This document shows, piece by piece, positions 9,057-17,881 of a stretch of DNA of 64,000 nucleotides. Where the stretch lies: NCBI GenBank assembly GCA_902792515.1, contig CADAZX010000013.1, forward strand, positions 25,750 through 89,749, read 5' to 3'. Source of the stretch: an uncultured Ruminococcus sp. (lineage in GTDB: Bacteria > Bacillota > Clostridia > UBA1212). Position numbers and translations under genes: made by a program. Each line of letters opens with the position of its first letter. The first letter of the stretch is position 1. The notes below the pieces were generated by a model, which did no database searches, was not told the DNA's origin, and was given only the letters and a program-made list of their open reading frames with translations.

Positions 9057-9956
9057 ATGAAAGATATATACGGTTCGCATCTGCCGCAAAAGATTAAGAA
9101 GGTCAAGAATAGCGCGAAAGAAAAAGTCGAGGGTGGCGTTTTCGCGGAGGAAAGGGCTCTTTACGGAATTTCGCACACCAGCGTTTTAAACTGCAGGTTT
9201 GAGGGGGAGGAAGACGGGGAATCCGCACTCAAGGAGACCTTCGGAATTTTTGTCAACGGCTGCACTTTTAAGCTTCGCTACCCGCTGTGGCACACGGAGA
9301 ATACTGTTCTGGAAGACTCGGAGATGACCGAGACCGCGAGGGCAGCGCTCTGGTACGGCAAGAATATCAGTATAGGAGGGTGCAAGCTAAGCGGTGTCAA
9401 GGCTGTGCGTGAGTGCAAAAGCGTTATTATCGACAATTGCGAGATAGTATCCGCTGAGTTCGGATGGCTTAACGATCATCTCCTTATAAAGAAATCTTCG
9501 GTTACTTCGGAGTATCCTTTTCTTCATACCGGAAACCTGGTAATGTCGGACTCGAAACTTTCGGGGAAGTACTCGTTTCAGTACGTTAAAAACGCGGAGA
9601 TATCGAATTGCGAACTGAACACGAAGGACGCGTTCTGGCATTCGAAGAACGTGACGGTCAGGGACTCGGTTCTCAACGGTGAGTATCTGGGATGGTACTC
9701 TGACGGTTTGACTTTGATCAACTGCAAGATTCACGGAACGCAGCCGCTTTGCTATTGCAGCAATTTGAAGCTCATTAATTGCGGGATGCACGATTGCGAT
9801 CTGAGTTTCGAATATTCCGATGTCGACGCCGAGGTTACGACCGTTATCGATTCGGTCAAGAATCCCGCAAGTGGAGTCATTCGCGCACCCGGTTACGGCG
9901 AGATTATTCTGACAGGCAGCGTTATTGAGAGCAGGGCAAAAATAGAAAAGGTTTGA
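9057..9956 (+). CDS. DUF3737 right-handed beta-helix protein
   Basis: 299 residues without signal peptide. The sequence is built of short repeating rungs such as VLxxCxF, xxISNCELxT and LTLINCKIHG, typical of right-handed beta-helix proteins and matching the DUF3737 family pattern (GGVFAEERALY near residue 28, LWYGKN, FQYVKNAEI, FWHSKN). The family is widespread in Firmicutes and Bacteroidetes and has no known activity; a carbohydrate-related function is only speculation. A TTG at 9051 is in frame, but ATG 9057 with AAGGGA upstream is the likelier start. It runs directly into the DUF1624 gene, so the two are probably cotranscribed. Confidence 0.8.
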   Translation: MKDIYGSHLPQKIKKVKNSAKEKVEGGVFAEERALYGISHTSVLNCRFEGEEDGESALKETFGIFVNGCTFKLRYPLWHTENTVLEDSEMTETARAALWYGKNISIGGCKLSGVKAVRECKSVIIDNCEIVSAEFGWLNDHLLIKKSSVTSEYPFLHTGNLVMSDSKLSGKYSFQYVKNAEISNCELNTKDAFWHSKNVTVRDSVLNGEYLGWYSDGLTLINCKIHGTQPLCYCSNLKLINCGMHDCDLSFEYSDVDAEVTTVIDSVKNPASGVIRAPGYGEIILTGSVIESRAKIEKV

Positions 9957-9988
9957 TTTTGCGAACCGGAGGCTCGGTCTTAGATAAT

Positions 9989-10729
9989 ATGAAAGAGTTT
10001 TTTTCAGGACTTTTCAAGAAAAAGAATACAAGGCGGATTTGGGAACTTGACGCGTTCAGGGGTCTGTGTATTATCGGCGTGGTGATAGTCCACGCGGTTT
10101 TTGATATCAGGGAGCTTTTCGGCTTTTATTTCAGGACGCCGGCGTGGTTCGACTGGATTCAGATGTACGGGGGAATACTGTTTGTTATTCTTTCCGGAGT
10201 TTGCGTTACGCTCGGCCATCATCATATAATAAGGGGCGCGGTCGTGGCTGTCTGCGCGATGATTATCACGCTTGTTACGTGCCTTTTGTTCGATAAGAGT
10301 TTGCATATCTGGTTCGGTGTGCTTCATCTGCTTGCATTCTGCATGCTGACTTACGGGATCTACAGGAAGCTGCCGTGGCCGGCAATTCTGGCAATCGGAG
10401 TTGCGTTTGCGGCTCTGGGTATCTGGTTTTCGACGATTACCGTTGAAAATCCGTATTTGTTCCCGCTGGGGCTTACAGCGAAGGGCTTTACCGCAGGAGA
10501 TTATTTCCCGATATTTCCGCATCTCGGATATTTTATGATCGGCGTTGCCGGCGGGAAAACGCTTTACAAGGACAAGGTGACGCTTTTTAAGAAAGTAAAC
10601 GACAGAAATCCTGTAATCCGGTTTTTCTCCTTTATCGGACGCCACTCGCTGCTGATCTACATGGTGCATCAGCCTTTGGTTTACGGAATTCTCTTTTTGG
10701 TAAGCAGATTATTTGCCGGAGCTAACTGA
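9989..10729 (+). CDS. DUF1624 family membrane protein (HGSNAT-like acyltransferase fold)
   Basis: About 246 residues with roughly six to seven transmembrane helices. The signature RIWELDAFRGLCIIGVV is typical of DUF1624/heparan-alpha-glucosaminide N-acetyltransferase-like proteins, and the C-terminal GRHSLLIYMVHQP block carries the conserved His. Relatives transfer acyl groups to sugars across membranes, but most bacterial members are uncharacterised. The start is uncertain: in-frame TTG codons at 9953 and 9959 overlap the previous gene, while ATG 9989 has GGAGG 16 bp upstream. Followed by a strong terminator at 10763. Probably in an operon with the DUF3737 gene. Confidence 0.75.
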   Translation: MKEFFSGLFKKKNTRRIWELDAFRGLCIIGVVIVHAVFDIRELFGFYFRTPAWFDWIQMYGGILFVILSGVCVTLGHHHIIRGAVVAVCAMIITLVTCLLFDKSLHIWFGVLHLLAFCMLTYGIYRKLPWPAILAIGVAFAALGIWFSTITVENPYLFPLGLTAKGFTAGDYFPIFPHLGYFMIGVAGGKTLYKDKVTLFKKVNDRNPVIRFFSFIGRHSLLIYMVHQPLVYGILFLVSRLFAGAN

Positions 10730-10762
10730 AACCGCTGTGGCATATAATATCGAAACGGTTTA

Positions 10763-10787
10763 GACACCCTGCGGGGTGTCTTTTTTT
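10763..10787 (+). terminator. Rho-independent terminator
   Basis: GACACCC, loop TGCG, GGGTGTC, then TTTTTTT. It ends the DUF3737-DUF1624 transcript. Confidence 0.9.
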
Positions 10788-10800
10788 ATTCCGTGCGTTG

Positions 10801-10910
10801 TCGAAATGTGACGGGAAGCGACGAAATGTGACGAAAAGGGTCGAAAAGTGTCGAAATGTGTCGAAATGTGACGAAAAATGACGAAATATGTCGAAATATG
10901 ACGAGCAGTG
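10801..10910. repeat. Eleven tandem 10-bp repeats
   Basis: Eleven consecutive units of exactly 10 bp with consensus (T/A)CGAAA(T/A)(G/A)TG, for example TCGAAATGTG and ACGAAATATG. Units 2, 4 and 11 are the most diverged. The A3-A4 tracts recur once per helical turn, which predicts intrinsic curvature. The array sits between a terminator and the promoter of the TadE-like operon. Confidence 0.9.
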
Positions 10911-10938
10911 CAGACTTTTAATTGATTTCGTGATGCGG

Positions 10939-10944
10939 TATAAT
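10939..10944 (+). promoter_or_regulatory. -10 element of the TadE-like operon
   Basis: TATAAT at 10939-10944, 32 bp before the first gene. The -35 region (TTTTAA at 10916-10921) is poor, so activation may depend on upstream DNA such as the phased repeats. That dependence is an inference. Confidence 0.5.
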
Positions 10945-10976
10945 CGAATCACGCTGAGAGTGAGGGGGTGCTTGAG

Positions 10977-11240
10977 ATGAGGCGTTGTAATACCGTTGGG
11001 AGAAATAGCGTTACGGGAGAGGAGGGAAGCCTGACTACTGAGGCGGCGATAGTTGTGCCTATGATTCTCGCGTTTGTCGCGATATTGATCGGTGCATACA
11101 TTAACGTGTATTCCGGGGCGGTGAGGTATTCTGAGAAGGAGGCCGACAAGGCGCCGGGGTACGCAGACGTTCACAGAGCCGTGAGCTCGATTTTTGATGC
11201 CGGAGGTGATATTTTTGAAATGCTTTTCGGGGAGGAATAG
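10977..11240 (+). CDS. TadE-like pseudopilin, small
   Basis: 87 residues. After a short charged N-terminus comes GSLTTEAAIVVPMIL, the typical Firmicutes TadE-type prepilin region with the conserved Glu five residues into the hydrophobic helix. It is followed by one membrane helix and a short extracytoplasmic tail rich in acidic residues. Likely a minor pseudopilin or assembly component of a Tad-type system. ATG 10977 follows AGGGGG; the GTG at 10968 is too close to that site. The gene overlaps the next by 26 bp. No prepilin peptidase, TadA ATPase or TadB/C platform is in the window. Confidence 0.65.
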   Translation: MRRCNTVGRNSVTGEEGSLTTEAAIVVPMILAFVAILIGAYINVYSGAVRYSEKEADKAPGYADVHRAVSSIFDAGGDIFEMLFGEE

Positions 11241-13338
11241 CGGCTCGGTCACGCCGATGATGTGCATAATTACAGCGTCGGTTATATTGCTGAATTTTGC
11301 GTTTCAGGATATTCTCGCGATAGTTTTTCAGAAGAAACTCTCGGAGCGGATAGCGGACTTTGCGTGCGCGTCGGTGCTGGCTCAGTTCGACAGACGTCTT
11401 GAATCGAACTACGGTCTGTATTTCGTGGACATTTCCAAGGAGGACGAGCTTGCCAACCGGTTTTATGAGATTTCAGCCGAGAACAGAAACATGGGAATCG
11501 CGGGCTTTTTCACGAATGGCGAATACGACACGTTTTTTATGCCCAAGAGAGAGGTGACCGGATTTGAAATCGGCTATGAAGACTCGCTAGCCGACAAGGA
11601 CGTTCTCAGGGAGGAAATAAAGAATCTGATGAAGTATAAATCATGGGGGAATGCTGCGGTCTCGGTAGTGGAAAAGGTTCAGAAGCTTCTAGGGACAAAT
11701 AAAAAGGTCAGTGCGTATTCATACATTAACCGCGCCGACAACCTTATTGAAGAGATTGAAGGAAAAAGGAAGGATCTTGAACTTGCCCTTAACGGCGTCT
11801 ACGGCGCGATTGCCGGCGGAGTAAACGGATTTTTTGACACGATCTTCGCGAAGAATCTAGACAGCGAGCTAAGAAAGGTAACGGACGCAGTTCCCGCAGA
11901 ATTGGAGATTTATGACGAAAAGGCCGCAGAACTGCTGAAAAGCGCGGTCAAGGCATTCCTTATGGGTGCGGTGATTTTTTCAGGGAATAACAGGCAGGCA
12001 CTTGACATTACCGAGGACATTATCGAACTGACGCGTGAGGCACACAAACTGCTGAATAAGGCCGAGAACGAGGCGAGAGCCTCGGAGGAAGGGGAGGAAT
12101 CCGTCGATGAGATCTTGAAAAAGATAAAAGATAGAAGGAAAAAACTTGACGAAAACGGAGACTATTCAATCGTTGCGGACAAGCTCGGGCAGAATTATTT
12201 CGGCCTTCAAAAAGCTTCGGCGGCGGAATACGAGCTCGAACAGACAGTTGCGGCGGGGTATCCTGTTGTTCTTGGAGAGATATACGCGGTCATAGACTCT
12301 GCCGGGAATGCCTACCGGAACTATCTGAAAGTCGAACAGAACAATTATGAGCAGACCACGGCGGCTTCGGACAGGCCCGGGCTTTACGAGACGGCTGTTG
12401 ACGCGGCATCGGATTTTCTGCATTTTCTTCCTGCGGCGAATTCGGAGATCGATCCTGATATATACAAAGATCTGCCGTCGAAAGAGGAAGAGGAGTGGTC
12501 ATTCGAAAAGATATGGCGGAGCATAACCGGCGTTGCGGAAAAACTCAAATTCAGCACTTCGCTTGAAGGTTACGAGGGCTTTTCTAAAAGGCTTGAAAAC
12601 GCGCTCACTGACTGCATGGAGTGGTATTATATCGATGACTATATCGCGACTTATATGAAAAACACGTCCGAAGTGAAGGATTCGAACGCACACCTTCTGA
12701 ACGGAGAGATTGAATATATACTTTTCGGAGGAAGAACGGACGACGAGAATATGATTGCCGCCTACTGCGAGGTTTTTTCGATGAGGCTCGGTCTCAACAT
12801 TCTTCACATTATGTCGAGCGAGAAGAAATCCGAGGCGATAGAGGAAATCTCCGGAGGCGAGGCGCCAATAACTGCCGCGATCGTACTCTCGTGGGCATTT
12901 CTGGAGTCGGGAATGGATATCGCCGAGCTGCATCAGGGGAAAAAGGTTCCTTTGATAAAACGAGAGAGAGACTGGAAGGTGTCGATCGAAGGCGTTGTAA
13001 AAGGCGCGGGAAGTTCTCTTTTAAAAGATAATGACGGCGGAGGTTCGGGCTCATCCGGGGAAGCTGACGGAGACGGAAACTATAATTTGTCCGCAATGTC
13101 TTACGGCGACTATTTGAGGATCCTTTTGCTGACTGTTCCGGCGGAGACAAAGCTTGGACGCATTCAGGACATCATCGAACTAAATTACTGGAAGGACAAC
13201 GGGATGTACAAGGAAATCGACGACTTCGCAGCGAAGGTTTCAGCTGAATGTACTATGAAGATGAAAACGTTTTTGCTGACGGACAGACTGTTAAGAAGAC
13301 GGTACGATTGGAGTGTGAGCGGCGATGCGTCATATTAA
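11215..13338 (+). CDS. DUF5702 domain protein, TadE/TadG-associated
   Basis: 707 residues starting at TTG 11215, chosen because GGAGG at 11202-11206 lies 8 bp upstream. The N-terminus GSVTPMMCIITASVILLNF is a TadG-like membrane segment. The large extracytoplasmic part is mostly helical and charged, with regions of predicted coiled coil (EDIIELTREAHKLLNKAENEA area). FGGRTDDEN and ISGGEAPITAAIVLSWAFLESGMD-like blocks (the latter split over residues ~545-575) match the DUF5702 pattern found beside Tad genes in Clostridia. A Gly/Ser-rich linker occurs near residue 605. Function is unknown; presumably an envelope component. It overlaps the preceding gene by 26 bp and the next by 14 bp, a tightly coupled operon. 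Confidence 0.7.
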   Translation: MKCFSGRNSGSVTPMMCIITASVILLNFAFQDILAIVFQKKLSERIADFACASVLAQFDRRLESNYGLYFVDISKEDELANRFYEISAENRNMGIAGFFTNGEYDTFFMPKREVTGFEIGYEDSLADKDVLREEIKNLMKYKSWGNAAVSVVEKVQKLLGTNKKVSAYSYINRADNLIEEIEGKRKDLELALNGVYGAIAGGVNGFFDTIFAKNLDSELRKVTDAVPAELEIYDEKAAELLKSAVKAFLMGAVIFSGNNRQALDITEDIIELTREAHKLLNKAENEARASEEGEESVDEILKKIKDRRKKLDENGDYSIVADKLGQNYFGLQKASAAEYELEQTVAAGYPVVLGEIYAVIDSAGNAYRNYLKVEQNNYEQTTAASDRPGLYETAVDAASDFLHFLPAANSEIDPDIYKDLPSKEEEEWSFEKIWRSITGVAEKLKFSTSLEGYEGFSKRLENALTDCMEWYYIDDYIATYMKNTSEVKDSNAHLLNGEIEYILFGGRTDDENMIAAYCEVFSMRLGLNILHIMSSEKKSEAIEEISGGEAPITAAIVLSWAFLESGMDIAELHQGKKVPLIKRERDWKVSIEGVVKGAGSSLLKDNDGGGSGSSGEADGDGNYNLSAMSYGDYLRILLLTVPAETKLGRIQDIIELNYWKDNGMYKEIDDFAAKVSAECTMKMKTFLLTDRLLRRRYDWSVSGDASY

Positions 13339-14335
13339 TTGCAATCCGGATGAATCCGAGGGGTCCATAAGCATTGAAGGTGCGATAACTTCGGTTTTCT
13401 TCTCGTTCACTGTTTTCTTCTTGATTGGGATGCTCCAGTATTTCTGCCTTTACTATATGACGGCAAACGCGGCGATTGCGGCGTCGGAGAAACTGGCTTG
13501 TGATTCGTGCATTTTCTACAAGAGCGGGCTTGAATCCCTGAAAGAGAGCGTCAGGAGGAAAGCTATGGAGTGTCTTCCCGAGGATGGTTTGTCGGGAAAG
13601 ATCGCGAACGAGCTTGCGTCCGTCGCGTTTTCGAAAATAGAATCGGGGGCATGGACGGCTGTGATGGAGGGCGTTCTGTCGGAGGAACTCGAGAAGGAGA
13701 GAGTTAAGTCCGGGCTTCCGTTCAAAGCGGAAGTAGTCTCGATGGCGGGAAGCGAGTTCTACGAGAGAGGCAACGAATTCACAGTCAGAGTGTACACGAA
13801 AAGCGATTACATTTTTCCGGTGATTTTCGGCAGAGGAAACGGTGTGAGGGCTTTTTTCTGCCTCAAGGGGAACGGCTGGCTTTACGGAGGATGCTCGAGG
13901 TATACGATAGACGAGATCAATGTTTGGGAGCTACCGTCGCTGAAACGTGGCAGAGTGCTTGAGGAGATCTACGGTTCGAATCTGCCTTCGTTCTTTCCGG
14001 TAATCGACATAATCGACAGAAAAACGGGTGTGGTAACGATGCTTTACAGTATCGACGGGACTGCGCCGACATACAATTCGGAGAGGGAACTTTTAAGGAA
14101 AGTTCTGAAAATGGCTGAAAAACTGGCGGCTTTCGAAGAGGGGGAGTGCGACGGAGTTGTCGTAAAAAAGAAGGAGGTCAAATCAAGGAAGATGATTCTG
14201 ATCCTACCCGACAACTTAAACGGAGTCGAGAACGCCGAGAAACTTCTGAGAATATCAAACGAGTGTATGGTTAAGTGCGGAATAACAGTCGAAGTATCGT
14301 TTTACCAGCACTCGTACGAGTACGAAAACGGGTAA
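13325..14335 (+). CDS. TadE-like membrane protein with extracytoplasmic domain
   Basis: 336 residues. The N-terminus has a charged leader, then GSISIEGAITSVFFSF, again a pseudopilin-like segment with Glu in the hydrophobic region, and one membrane helix. The remainder is extracytoplasmic and contains a YTKSDYIFPV block and a C-terminal alpha/beta-like segment. It is the third gene of a three-gene operon with the TadE-like and DUF5702 proteins. Such triads usually follow tadA-tadB-tadC, which are absent here, so this may be a satellite locus that depends on a Tad motor elsewhere. Function not established. Confidence 0.65.
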   Translation: MRHINCNPDESEGSISIEGAITSVFFSFTVFFLIGMLQYFCLYYMTANAAIAASEKLACDSCIFYKSGLESLKESVRRKAMECLPEDGLSGKIANELASVAFSKIESGAWTAVMEGVLSEELEKERVKSGLPFKAEVVSMAGSEFYERGNEFTVRVYTKSDYIFPVIFGRGNGVRAFFCLKGNGWLYGGCSRYTIDEINVWELPSLKRGRVLEEIYGSNLPSFFPVIDIIDRKTGVVTMLYSIDGTAPTYNSERELLRKVLKMAEKLAAFEEGECDGVVVKKKEVKSRKMILILPDNLNGVENAEKLLRISNECMVKCGITVEVSFYQHSYEYENG

Positions 14336-14364
14336 CCGTTTTGGGTACGTAAAAGGCTTTTCCG

Positions 14365-14403
14365 CGGGAATTGAGGCGGGAATTGAGGCGGGAATTGAGG
14401 CGG
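14365..14403. repeat. Three tandem 12-bp repeats
   Basis: CGGGAATTGAGG occurs three times without mismatch (14365-14400), followed by a partial fourth copy CGG. It lies between the TadE-like operon and the next promoter. Confidence 0.9.
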
Positions 14404-14411
14404 CTTCACTC

Positions 14412-14440
14412 TTGAATAAGGCGGCGCGTTCGGGTATAAT
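14412..14440 (+). promoter_or_regulatory. Sigma-A-type promoter
   Basis: TTGAAT (14412-14417), 17-bp spacer, TATAAT (14435-14440), 33 bp upstream of the beta-propeller lipoprotein gene. Confidence 0.7.
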
Positions 14441-14472
14441 TATTTATGATTATACGTTACCTGTGAGGCGTT

Positions 14473-16221
14473 ATGAAAAAACTGATCTCATTCATGATAT
14501 TGCTGCTTATGCTTTGCGCGGTCGTATTCGAGGCGAGCTGTTCCCGTGAAAAGGCGATACCGCTGTTTGACGATGAGCTCCCGCTTACGGAGGCGGATCC
14601 GAACGTGCATCTCAAGGTGACTGCTGCAGATGCCCCTAACATAATATATACTCCGCCGGTCGGGTCGGGAGGATACAGGTATGGTCCTTCGATCATTTAT
14701 TACGCCGACGGTTCGTGTGACGCGTGGTTTTCCACAAACGGTTCACTCGGGGAGTGGGACTGGATAACAGTGAGACATTCGGACAACGGAGTTGATTTCG
14801 GAGACGAACGCGTTGTGCTTGTGCCGAACCCGAACTCAATGGACAAGTATTCCTGCTGCGATCCGGGCGTCGTGTTTTTTGGGGGATATTACTATCTCGG
14901 ATACACTTCGACTATCGAGGGACTTCGCGGAGGCGTTAATAATAACGTTTTTGTCGCAAGGTCGAAAAACGCTTTCGGACCCTACGAGAAATGGAACGGC
15001 ACGGGCTGGGGAGGAGATCCCGCTCCGATAATATATTATGACGAGCATGACCTGAAATACGGCGCGGGCGAGCCGAGTTTTGTCGTCGCAGGCGATACCC
15101 TTTACGTGTACTATACGTGGGCATGTCCCGACGGCAACTATACCATGGTTTCAACGAGCGATTTAGGCGAGGACTGGCCGGCGAGGCTTCAGTACAGAGG
15201 CGAGGCAATTACCAAGTATGATTCGCAGGATTCGTCCGATATGGTCTATGTGGAAGATACCGGAAAATTCATGGCGTTTATGACGCAGAAAAGATTTTCC
15301 GAGGAGAGCGGAATTGCCGTTTTCGAATCGGAAGACGGTATTAACTTCTACCAGACGGATTTTGTAAGAAAAGACCTTTACGCCTACTGCCACAACATGG
15401 GAGTCGCAAAGAGACCGGACGGTCACATACAGTTGAAGGACAGACTTTTCGTCGGTTACGCGTTCAGCGACGGAGCGTCCGGAAACTGGGGTAAGTGGGC
15501 GACCGCCTTTCAGAAGATAAGCGTAGAGCCTTATGAGGGAAATCCCGTGTACGCTCCGGAAAGCGACAGGAGTATCGTAAAAGACGACTATTTCAAAGAG
15601 ATTGACACGAGCAAGCCGATTGCGATTTCATGCTCGACGCGCATAATCCAGAGATACATATCGAATGAGTGTTCGATTCTGCCGATGATCTGGTTTGACT
15701 CGGCTCTCGGCGGCCATCAGATAGAGGATATGCAGAACGTCAAGTTCTACGGCTATGACAAAGAGATGCTGTCTTTCTCGAAGGACGGGATGAGACTCCT
15801 CGGAAAACCCGGATTTACGGTCGTAAAGGCGAAATACAAGGGTTTTGAGACGTTTTTCAACGTTTACGCACTTGACCTGCAGGACCAACTGATGGACGAC
15901 TACAAAAAAACGGTTGTCGAATTTAAACCTGTCAAAGAACTGTACGAGGTCGATCTTGCAAAAAAACACAGACCGCAAATACGTGGACTGATAACGTTTT
16001 CCGACAGAACGTGGGGAGAAATATTTAACGAGAACGAGCTTATCAGCGTCAAAAAGTTCCCGGTAACGTTTGTGCCGTCGGATGAGAAGATCGCGAAGGT
16101 CAGCGACAGGGGGATGATTATTCCGGTTTCGCCGGGAGAGATTACAGTGACCGTTACCGTCTGCGGAGAGCAGAGCTTCGACGTCAAGGTCGTGGTAAAG
16201 GACAGCAGCGTTAAGAACTGA
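14473..16221 (+). CDS. Five-bladed beta-propeller (GH43/GH130-like) lipoprotein with Ig-like tail
   Basis: 582 residues. A signal peptide ends near FEASC, a plausible lipobox. Residues ~60-350 show beta-propeller features of the glycosyl hydrolase five-bladed family: YRYGPSIIYYADG, CCDPGVVFFGGYYYLGYTS, YGAGEPSFVVAGDTLYVYYT, and an ASGNWGKWATA block. Asp and Glu residues occur at blade starts, but the catalytic triad cannot be assigned with certainty. The C-terminus (~490-575) has a Big_2/Ig-like pattern, VTFVPSDEKIAKVSDRG then VTVTVCG. It is likely surface-anchored and acts on or binds polysaccharide. It is followed 37 bp later by the DUF4832 gene, probably one operon. Confidence 0.7.
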   Translation: MKKLISFMILLLMLCAVVFEASCSREKAIPLFDDELPLTEADPNVHLKVTAADAPNIIYTPPVGSGGYRYGPSIIYYADGSCDAWFSTNGSLGEWDWITVRHSDNGVDFGDERVVLVPNPNSMDKYSCCDPGVVFFGGYYYLGYTSTIEGLRGGVNNNVFVARSKNAFGPYEKWNGTGWGGDPAPIIYYDEHDLKYGAGEPSFVVAGDTLYVYYTWACPDGNYTMVSTSDLGEDWPARLQYRGEAITKYDSQDSSDMVYVEDTGKFMAFMTQKRFSEESGIAVFESEDGINFYQTDFVRKDLYAYCHNMGVAKRPDGHIQLKDRLFVGYAFSDGASGNWGKWATAFQKISVEPYEGNPVYAPESDRSIVKDDYFKEIDTSKPIAISCSTRIIQRYISNECSILPMIWFDSALGGHQIEDMQNVKFYGYDKEMLSFSKDGMRLLGKPGFTVVKAKYKGFETFFNVYALDLQDQLMDDYKKTVVEFKPVKELYEVDLAKKHRPQIRGLITFSDRTWGEIFNENELISVKKFPVTFVPSDEKIAKVSDRGMIIPVSPGEITVTVTVCGEQSFDVKVVVKDSSVKN

Positions 16222-16258
16222 GAAACAGGGGACATGACTATTGTTTTCGGAGGAAAAT

Positions 16259-17704
16259 ATGGCTTTTGTTAATGAAAGAAAGCAGACTCTGCCGATGGAG
16301 GCGCAGACGGATCGAGGGATGTTTGACGTTATCCCGGGGAGAAAAGGATTTGTCGATCTGAGGCCGCTCGAGGACGACAAAACGGTGCTGAAGAATCCTC
16401 ACAAGGGATGGTTCTGGCATTATATTGACAACGGGTTCAAAGCAGGGGCGTACAGAGACAGGAATCTGTCTGAAGATTTTATCGACACGTTTCCGGGAAT
16501 GAACCACCTGTATCTCCGCTTCGACTGGTCGGACGTGGAAAAGGAGGAGGGCGTCTACGATTTCGGGTTTCTCGATGAGATCATGGACAGATGGTCGAAA
16601 CGCGGATACACTTTTTCGTTGAGAGCATGCGCATACGAGTCGAGCCCGTTAATGGAGTTTGCCACGCCGAAGTACGTTTTTGAGAAGGGCGCGGTCTGCT
16701 ATAAACTTGAAGGACACTCGATACAGCCTGACTACGGCGATCCGTATTTTTTGGAGAGGCTCGAGCTGTTTATGGCCGAACTCGGAAAAAAATACAACTC
16801 CGACCCAAGGATCGAGCTCATCGACGTGGGGACTTACGGTACGTGGGGCGAGGGCCATACGGTTGAGGGCGACGGAGTCATTTACCCGCTCGACGTTGTC
16901 AAGAAGCATTTTTTGCTGCACCTCAAGTATTTTCCGGATAAGTTCGTTGTTTCCAATGACGACCACATAATCGGGAGAATGGCGCACGGACAGGCGGAGG
17001 TTGAGGATATGCTGTCCTTCTGCGAAGCGCACGGACTCGGTCTTCAGGACGACTCGATTTGCTGCGACGGCTATTCGACGGATATGGGCTACGACACGAT
17101 GAGGGCACCGTGGGCTTTTCAGAGGCTCGCGAAATACGCACCGAGCGTTATCGAGTTCGCGCACTATACTTACATCCGGCCTTACTATGACTGCTATTAC
17201 AGAGACGGATTCACAATAATCGAGGCGCTGAAAAATTCGAAAGCCACGTTCGCGGGATTTCACGGATACCCGGATTCGTGGCTCAAAAACGAGAGATATC
17301 TTACGGAATACTGCGCGAACAGACTGGGTTACTGGTTCTTTGTGCCGTACGCTATTGCCGCAAATGAGATGTACGCTACGGCGCACAACGCGCTTACGGT
17401 GTGCTTTGAGAACCGCGGATGGGCAAGACCATACTGGAAGTTCGACATCAGAGTTTGCGTGAGCGGAAAGAGCTTTGAAAAGGTGATTCCGGTCGAAGGC
17501 GATCTCAGGCGACTTGATTCCGGCGACAGTGAGGAGTTTCTCGTCGACCTTGATTTAAGAGGCGTGCCCGCGGGAGAATACGACGTGTGCGTTGGTGTGT
17601 TTGAGGGTGACAAGCCGGTCAAACTCGCGATGAAGGAATGCGTGCGCAAAGAAAACGGCTTCTATAAGATTACGGAGGTGACCGTTAAGGAGCCGGTGAT
17701 CTGA
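16259..17704 (+). CDS. DUF4832-type TIM-barrel, glycosidase-like protein
   Basis: 481 residues, no signal peptide. An N-terminal block around LKNPHKGWFWHY and YLRFDWSDVEKEEGVYDF resembles the start of GH42/GH5-like barrels. VGTYGTWGEGHT carries a Glu where acid/base residues usually sit, and FENRGWARPYWKFD begins the C-terminal beta domain (DUF4832 pattern). It is probably a cytoplasmic glycoside hydrolase or an inactive relative; the substrate is unknown. ATG 16259 has GGAGG at 16249-16253; an upstream in-frame start at 16241 lacks a ribosome site. Likely cotranscribed with the preceding beta-propeller lipoprotein. Confidence 0.65.
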   Translation: MAFVNERKQTLPMEAQTDRGMFDVIPGRKGFVDLRPLEDDKTVLKNPHKGWFWHYIDNGFKAGAYRDRNLSEDFIDTFPGMNHLYLRFDWSDVEKEEGVYDFGFLDEIMDRWSKRGYTFSLRACAYESSPLMEFATPKYVFEKGAVCYKLEGHSIQPDYGDPYFLERLELFMAELGKKYNSDPRIELIDVGTYGTWGEGHTVEGDGVIYPLDVVKKHFLLHLKYFPDKFVVSNDDHIIGRMAHGQAEVEDMLSFCEAHGLGLQDDSICCDGYSTDMGYDTMRAPWAFQRLAKYAPSVIEFAHYTYIRPYYDCYYRDGFTIIEALKNSKATFAGFHGYPDSWLKNERYLTEYCANRLGYWFFVPYAIAANEMYATAHNALTVCFENRGWARPYWKFDIRVCVSGKSFEKVIPVEGDLRRLDSGDSEEFLVDLDLRGVPAGEYDVCVGVFEGDKPVKLAMKECVRKENGFYKITEVTVKEPVI

Positions 17705-17747
17705 CTTGTTTTTATGCTTTTTAAGTGCCTGATTTCGAGCTTCTTAC

Positions 17748-17761
17748 GCGCGTTAACGCGC
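17748..17761. repeat. 14-bp perfect palindrome
   Basis: GCGCGTTAACGCGC lies between converging genes, with imperfect extension (TTA and TAA) on each side. It could be a weak terminator or a binding site; no T run follows. Confidence 0.5.
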
Positions 17762-17881
17762 TAAGCTTGATGAATTGAATACAGTTTGTGATCCGCCGCT
17801 TATTCGTAATTGTCCGGTGACTATGGAACCGCTTTTGGCTTGTTCCTGACGCTGTCGGTCCGTTTTGAGCGGCGGGTCTTT

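Noticed and set aside
10801..10910. CRISPR array
   Set aside because: The units are contiguous 10-mers without spacers, and no cas genes are present.
10722..11267. Minus-strand frame reading through the 10-bp repeats as an F/R/H repeat peptide
   Set aside because: The peptide repeats only because 30 bp is a multiple of both codon and unit length. It crosses a terminator and promoter of the opposite strand.
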